The notes under the pieces are model-generated. The model had not been told where the DNA came from, searched no databases, and worked only from the letters and a program-made list of their open reading frames with translations. A program made the position numbers and the translations under genes. A stretch of 64,000 nucleotides of DNA. It comes from Streptomonospora salina (GTDB taxonomy: Bacteria; Actinomycetota; Actinomycetes; Streptosporangiales; Streptosporangiaceae). The DNA lies in assembly GCF_014204715.1 (NCBI RefSeq), contig NZ_JACHLY010000001.1:2015001-2079000 (forward strand), written 5' to 3'. This document shows positions 60,671 to 64,000 of this stretch, one piece after another (position 1 is the first letter of the stretch; each line of letters opens with the position of its first letter).

Positions 60671-61480
60671 TCACATCCGGACGAACGACCTGGCGCGCAG
60701 TATCAGCACCGCGGCTGCGACCGCGAGGACCGCGCCCCACACCGGAACGGCCACCGGGGCGACCGCTACCGGCGGTTGCGACGTCAGCAGGCCGGGGGCG
60801 AGCACACCCAGCGACCACAGCGTCACGACCACAGCGGCAGCGCGCTCCAACCTGATGACGCTGCCCAGCGCGAGGGTTACGGCCGTGCAGGCCAGACACG
60901 GCAGTAACCAGACCACCGATGACGTGCCTGTGGTGAGGCCCGCGACGACCAGCACCGGCATCACCACCGCCAGCACGGCCACCGTGCGCCGCAGCAGCAG
61001 ATAAAGCCCTGCTCGCGGGGTCGCGGCCACCAGCTCATACGCCGGATCGAGACTTCTCGTCCATACCGCGGCGATGCCGAGCACCGGAATGACCGGGGCC
61101 AGCAGCAGCACCAGCGGACGGCCTCCGGGGACGGCGAAGAACGAATCGACGGCCACAGCCAGCACTGCCACCAGTGCCGCACCGACGACCCACGGAAGCA
61201 TCACCGGCGAGGTCCAGCCCGCCAACCGTGCCGGCCGCACCCGGCGGGGTACGGGCGGGCCGGTGGTCAGGGACGGTGCCAGTGCGTCCCAGGTTCGATC
61301 GACGAGCGCCGCCGTCCGGGGCGCCTGGCCGGGCACTTCCTCGGCGAGGCGGGCGCGACAGGACGGGCAGGATTCCAGGTGCGATTCCAGCGACCACAGC
61401 ACCTCGCCGGCGATCGCGTCAGCGCGCGCGTAGCGGCGGATCAGCTCGATGGAAGCATGCGCCTTGTGCTGGTCGTTCAT
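60671..61480 (-). CDS. zf-HC2 anti-sigma factor-like membrane protein
   Basis: ATG 61480 overlaps the sigma stop (ATGA). The N-terminus carries HLESCPSCRARL (His-x3-Cys-x2-Cys), the zinc anti-sigma motif, at about 33-44; then five or six membrane helices (about 95-265). It would hold the ECF sigma at the membrane until a signal arrives. Larger membrane part than usual anti-sigmas, so it may also be a transport subunit. Confidence 0.85.
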   Translation of the reverse strand: MNDQHKAHASIELIRRYARADAIAGEVLWSLESHLESCPSCRARLAEEVPGQAPRTAALVDRTWDALAPSLTTGPPVPRRVRPARLAGWTSPVMLPWVVGAALVAVLAVAVDSFFAVPGGRPLVLLLAPVIPVLGIAAVWTRSLDPAYELVAATPRAGLYLLLRRTVAVLAVVMPVLVVAGLTTGTSSVVWLLPCLACTAVTLALGSVIRLERAAAVVVTLWSLGVLAPGLLTSQPPVAVAPVAVPVWGAVLAVAAAVLILRARSFVRM

Positions 61481-62046
61481 GACAGTGCCTCCCGCATGAT
61501 GATCCGCGCCCGGCGCGCCCGAGTCTTCACGGTTCCCTCCGGCAGTCCCAGCAGCACGGAGGTCTCCCGCACCGACAGCCCGTCGAGCACCATGGCCTGC
61601 AGTACCTGCCGCAGTTCGGGTGCCAGCGTGTTCAACGCGCTTCCCAATTCGCCGCTGACCGCTCCGGCCAGCGCTTCGTCCTCCGCGGCTGGGGCGGCCA
61701 CCGGTTCGGCGGCTTCCGGAGGCGGATGCACATACCGCGCACGGCGCCGGAACGCGTCCACGAGCCGGCGCGCGGCGATGGTCCACAGCCACCCCGCGGC
61801 GCTGCCGTCCACCGCTGTCCCGGCAAAACTTCCCGCCGCCCGCCATACGGCGAGGTAGGACTCCTGCAGCACCTCGGCCACGATCTGCTCATCGCTGCAT
61901 CGGCGCCGCAAACGCAGCGCCAGCCATGGCGAGGTCCGGCGGTACAGCTCCTCGAAAGCCGCCCGGTCCCCCTTGGCAACCAAGCGGACGAGGCCGGCCT
62001 CGTCGGCCGCCTCGATCGCTCCCCGAGTTCTTCTCACACTTGGCAA
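61477..62046 (-). CDS. ECF-type RNA polymerase sigma factor
   Basis: The 189-residue protein has region 2 (FEELYRRTSPWLALRL, QIVAEVLQESYLAVWR, GWLWTIAARRLVDAFRRR) and region 4 (LAPELRQVLQAMVLDGLSV, then LLGLPEGTVKTRARRAR). No extra domain. It is the first gene of a five-gene leftward operon with its anti-sigma and an ABC transporter, likely autoregulated. Confidence 0.92.
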   Translation of the reverse strand: MPSVRRTRGAIEAADEAGLVRLVAKGDRAAFEELYRRTSPWLALRLRRRCSDEQIVAEVLQESYLAVWRAAGSFAGTAVDGSAAGWLWTIAARRLVDAFRRRARYVHPPPEAAEPVAAPAAEDEALAGAVSGELGSALNTLAPELRQVLQAMVLDGLSVRETSVLLGLPEGTVKTRARRARIIMREALS

Positions 62047-62147
62047 GACGCGGCGGATCCGCGATCGGTTCTCACGAAAAAGTAATGTGGGTCACATTGC
62101 TAGTGCTTGTGCCGCATCGGTCACGGTTCTCCCCGCCGCGGCGTAGC

Positions 62148-62223
62148 TCATCGAGCTGGGGAAAATTGGGGTCACGACCGGGGCAGATCTGACGCGGATA
62201 CCCCACTTTCCCCAGCTCGATGA
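62148..62223. repeat. 76-bp MITE-like inverted repeat
   Basis: TCATCGAGCTGGGGAAA begins the left arm (62148-62172) and its complement ends the right arm (62200-62223); the arms of 24-25 bp differ at one position and one indel. Only 27 nt separate them. It has the form of a miniature inverted-repeat element, or it is a very strong bidirectional hairpin between the sigma operon and the TauE pseudogene. Confidence 0.7.
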
Positions 62224-62279
62224 AAACCGGTCAGGATAGGGCAGCCCCTGAGGGAGTGAAAGTCCCGTGGCACCGGATC

Positions 62280-62706
62280 TTCTGACGAGCCCGGCCAGAA
62301 CCGTGTACAGCACGGGGCCGACCCCAGCATCGAGGCCGAAGGCGAGGAGGAAGGTGCGTGCGTCGGTGACCACGATGAGCCCGCCGACAAGCGTGCCCAT
62401 GACCCGGGCGGGCAGCAGGCGCACCACGTAGGCGGCCAGCGGCGCGGCGAGCACCCCCACCGACGAGTAGCGCGCCGGCGACACGCCATGGGACCTGCGC
62501 GGCGTCCAGCCCCAGCAGGAACCCGGCGCTCGCACCGAGGGTGACCAGGAATTCTCCGGCGGCCATGGTGCCGACCACCGTGCGGGGCCCCATACGCCGC
62601 GACGCCAGCAGGATGGAAGAGCCCACCGGCCCCAGCCGCCACCGCCGACGGCGTCCATGAACCCGGCAACGGCGCCCAAGGGCGCGAGGAACCAGCGCGG
62701 CACGGC
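62280..62706 (-). pseudogene. TauE/SafE-type membrane transporter fragment
   Basis: Leftward frames give RWFLAPLGAVAGFMDAVGGG, then after a frameshift GSSILLASRRMGPRTVVGTM and AAGEFLVTLGASAGFLLGLD, then another shift to APLAAYVVRLLPARVMGTLV and VDART-like end. These fit the C-terminal half of TauE/SafE permeases. At least two frameshifts and a missing N-terminal half make it inactive. Confidence 0.7.
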
Positions 62707-62708
62707 AC

Positions 62709-63141
62709 CTACCCGGAGGAGCGCACCCGAGCGGTCGAAGGCGCGGGCGGGAACCACAGGTCGCACTGGGCCAGTTCGCCCGGCCGGTAGGTCGTGCGCG
62801 AGGCCGGGTCCACGGGTTGGTAGAGCGGGCGGAGTTGGCGGACGCGGTCTTTGAGTACGGTGAGCGAGCGCTGCCAGCCGATCCGCTCGGCGATGACGGT
62901 GGCCGGCATGGCCGGCCACTGCGCCAGTAGCTCGCGGATGCGGGGTTCGGCCTCGTCGACGATCGATCCTTGGGGCGCCCGCTCGTACTTGGGCGGGTCC
63001 TCGCTGGCCAGCGCGCGTTTGACGGTGTTGCGGGCGATGCCCGGGGTGCCGGGCGATAGCCTGGATCGGCATTCCCTCTGACCTGCACAGACGGCGGATC
63101 TCGGCCCAGTCCTCCACAGTGACCACCCCTCCGATGATCAA
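62709..63141 (-). pseudogene. IS21-family IstA transposase fragment
   Basis: Reads VEDWAEIRRLCRSEGMPIQA at the N-terminus (HTH), then after a frameshift near 63060 NTVKRALASEDPPKYER-like and ATVIAERIGWQRSLTVLKDR plus PGELAQCDLWFP, the start of the IstA rve domain. Truncated after about 140 codons at the TauE fragment. Confidence 0.7.
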
Positions 63142-63388
63142 TCGGGGTGGCCAGATTTCAACGCGACGTCACCTGGCCAGTATTCGCGCGTCGCCGACAC
63201 CCTGCCCGCCCTTCGCGGAACGTGCGCCAGGTACCCGATTGACGACGTCGTCGCCGCAGCGATGAGGTGCGGCGACCTGCACAAGGAAATCGCCCGTTTC
63301 TCCGGGGCTCCGGGACCACCGGGCGACGGGGAGCCGTACCGCATACACTCGTATACTTTTGTTCGACAGGGGATATGGAGGAGGACAA
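63142..63388. promoter_or_regulatory. Promoter/operator region of the GntR regulator
   Basis: No gene on either strand beyond overlaps. CATACACTCGTATACTTTTG around 63342-63361 contains the palindrome GTATAC close to the start codon, a plausible autoregulatory operator and -10 region. GGAGGAGG precedes ATG 63389. Confidence 0.45.
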
Positions 63389-64000
63389 ATGGCCGATGGA
63401 GTCTATGAGCGGCTCCGCAACGCGATCATCTCCGGGGAATGGGAAAGCGACTCCCAGCTCCCCGAACTGACGCTCGCGGAGCACTACGGGGTCAGCCGGA
63501 CCCCCATCCGCGAGGCCCTGCGGCGGCTGGAGCAGGACGGCCTCGTCGAACGCGCCGATCGGGGCATGCGGGTGCGCGGCCGGAGCCCTGAGGAGATCCT
63601 GGAGATCTACGAGGCGCGCATCGTCCTGGAGGGCGCGGTCGCCAGCGCTGCGGCCAAGCGGCGCACCGAGATCGACCTCATCCGGCTGCGCCGGGCGGCC
63701 GACGCGATGGCCGAGGTCGAGGCGACGGACGCCTACGCCGCGGCGACGGCCAACCGGGCCTTCCACGAGACGATGTGGCAGGCGAGCCACAACCGCACGC
63801 TGATCGACCTCCTCACCCGGCTCAACGACCACCTGGTGCGCTATCCCGCGACCACCCTGACCCGTCGGGGACGCTGGGAGAACGCATTGGCCGAACATGA
63901 GGCGATTCTGGCGGCCATCGAGAACCAGCGCCCCGACGAGGCGGCGGAGCGCGCGGAACACCACATGGTGGCGGCGCGCGACATCCGACTGGAGATGTAC
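63389..64000 (+). CDS. GntR-family regulator, FCD (FadR) subfamily, partial
   Basis: ATG 63389 follows GGAGGAGG. 204 codons are visible to the window end with no stop. N-terminal winged helix YERLRNAIISGEWESDSQLP, LTLAEHYGVSRTPIREALRR, LEQDGLVERADRGMRV; then the all-helical FCD domain (EILEIYEARIVLEGAVASAA, NRAFHETMWQAS, EHEAILAAIENQRPDEA) with Asp/His-type metal ligands. It should control a nearby catabolic or transport locus to the right. Confidence 0.92.
   Translation, partial: MADGVYERLRNAIISGEWESDSQLPELTLAEHYGVSRTPIREALRRLEQDGLVERADRGMRVRGRSPEEILEIYEARIVLEGAVASAAAKRRTEIDLIRLRRAADAMAEVEATDAYAAATANRAFHETMWQASHNRTLIDLLTRLNDHLVRYPATTLTRRGRWENALAEHEAILAAIENQRPDEAAERAEHHMVAARDIRLEMY

Noticed and set aside
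1-64000. CRISPR array
   Set aside because: No regularly spaced direct repeats of suitable length and no cas genes were seen.

Overview
This 64 kb window is high-G+C DNA from a filamentous actinomycete. It carries XRE/DUF5753-DUF397 regulator pairs, an RsbW-like ATPase, a DUF574 methyltransferase, an F420-dependent oxidoreductase, an SpdB-like DUF2637 protein and actinomycete-type Tad pilus genes. The gene complement would fit Streptosporangiales such as Nocardiopsaceae, but no rRNA or universal marker is present, so the genus is a guess. No complete tRNA, rRNA or CRISPR array was found.

Layout. 0-4.8 kb is a leftward plasmid/ICE-like block: an extra DNA polymerase III beta clamp, an ArdC-type antirestriction metalloprotease and six small unknown genes. 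4.8-5.5 kb is AT-richer non-coding DNA with nested inverted repeats. 5.5-15.4 kb is one tightly coupled leftward Tad/Flp secretion operon: lipoprotein, secreted protein, CpaB-like SAF protein, TadZ, TadA, TadB, TadC, pilin-like peptide, two TadE, TadG. It ends in an unusual membrane OmpA-BTAD protein. 15.9-18.5 kb holds Nudix, P-loop kinase, VOC and WYL-regulator genes. 18.6-24.1 kb is a regulatory block: RsbW-like ATPase, XRE/DUF397 pair, HAD and TPR-XRE.

24.2-36.6 kb looks like a biosynthetic locus. It holds two P450s (CYP157-like and CYP154-like), a DUF574 SAM methyltransferase and an ABC exporter, then an 18-bp gene with a good ribosome-binding site encoding MRYVH. That pentapeptide fits the M-x-Y-x-H pattern of biarylitide precursors, the smallest known RiPP genes. 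After it come a HAD protein, a nucleotidyltransferase, a fusion of a degenerate archaeal/eukaryal-type TrpRS domain to a HisC-like aminotransferase, a complete bacterial TrpRS, a phosphotransferase-fold protein and an F420-dependent oxidoreductase. The aaRS/aminotransferase fusion beside a second TrpRS and the pentapeptide gene are the strongest candidates for an undescribed system.

36.7-47.1 kb is a defence island: a cytosine-C5 methyltransferase carrying a C-terminal EndoIII/MutY-like Fe-S cysteine motif, convergent with an AIPR / PD-(D/E)XK (DUF4420) / Z1 ATPase / MORC-like GHKL ATPase operon. 47.1-51.7 kb mixes decayed genes (zinc alcohol dehydrogenase, SDR), two unknown genes, an SpdB-like protein and tRNA-3'-end-like sequences next to a strong terminator.

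51.7-57.8 kb is an insertion-sequence zone. Three IS5-family elements lie there. One splits a DUF402 gene with a 3-bp target duplication, and another sits at a serine-recombinase remnant next to a conjugative-ATPase fragment. 57.8-62.0 kb is a leftward ECF sigma / anti-sigma / ABC transporter operon. The right edge holds a 76-bp MITE-like inverted repeat, TauE and IstA pseudogenes and the start of a GntR/FCD regulator.
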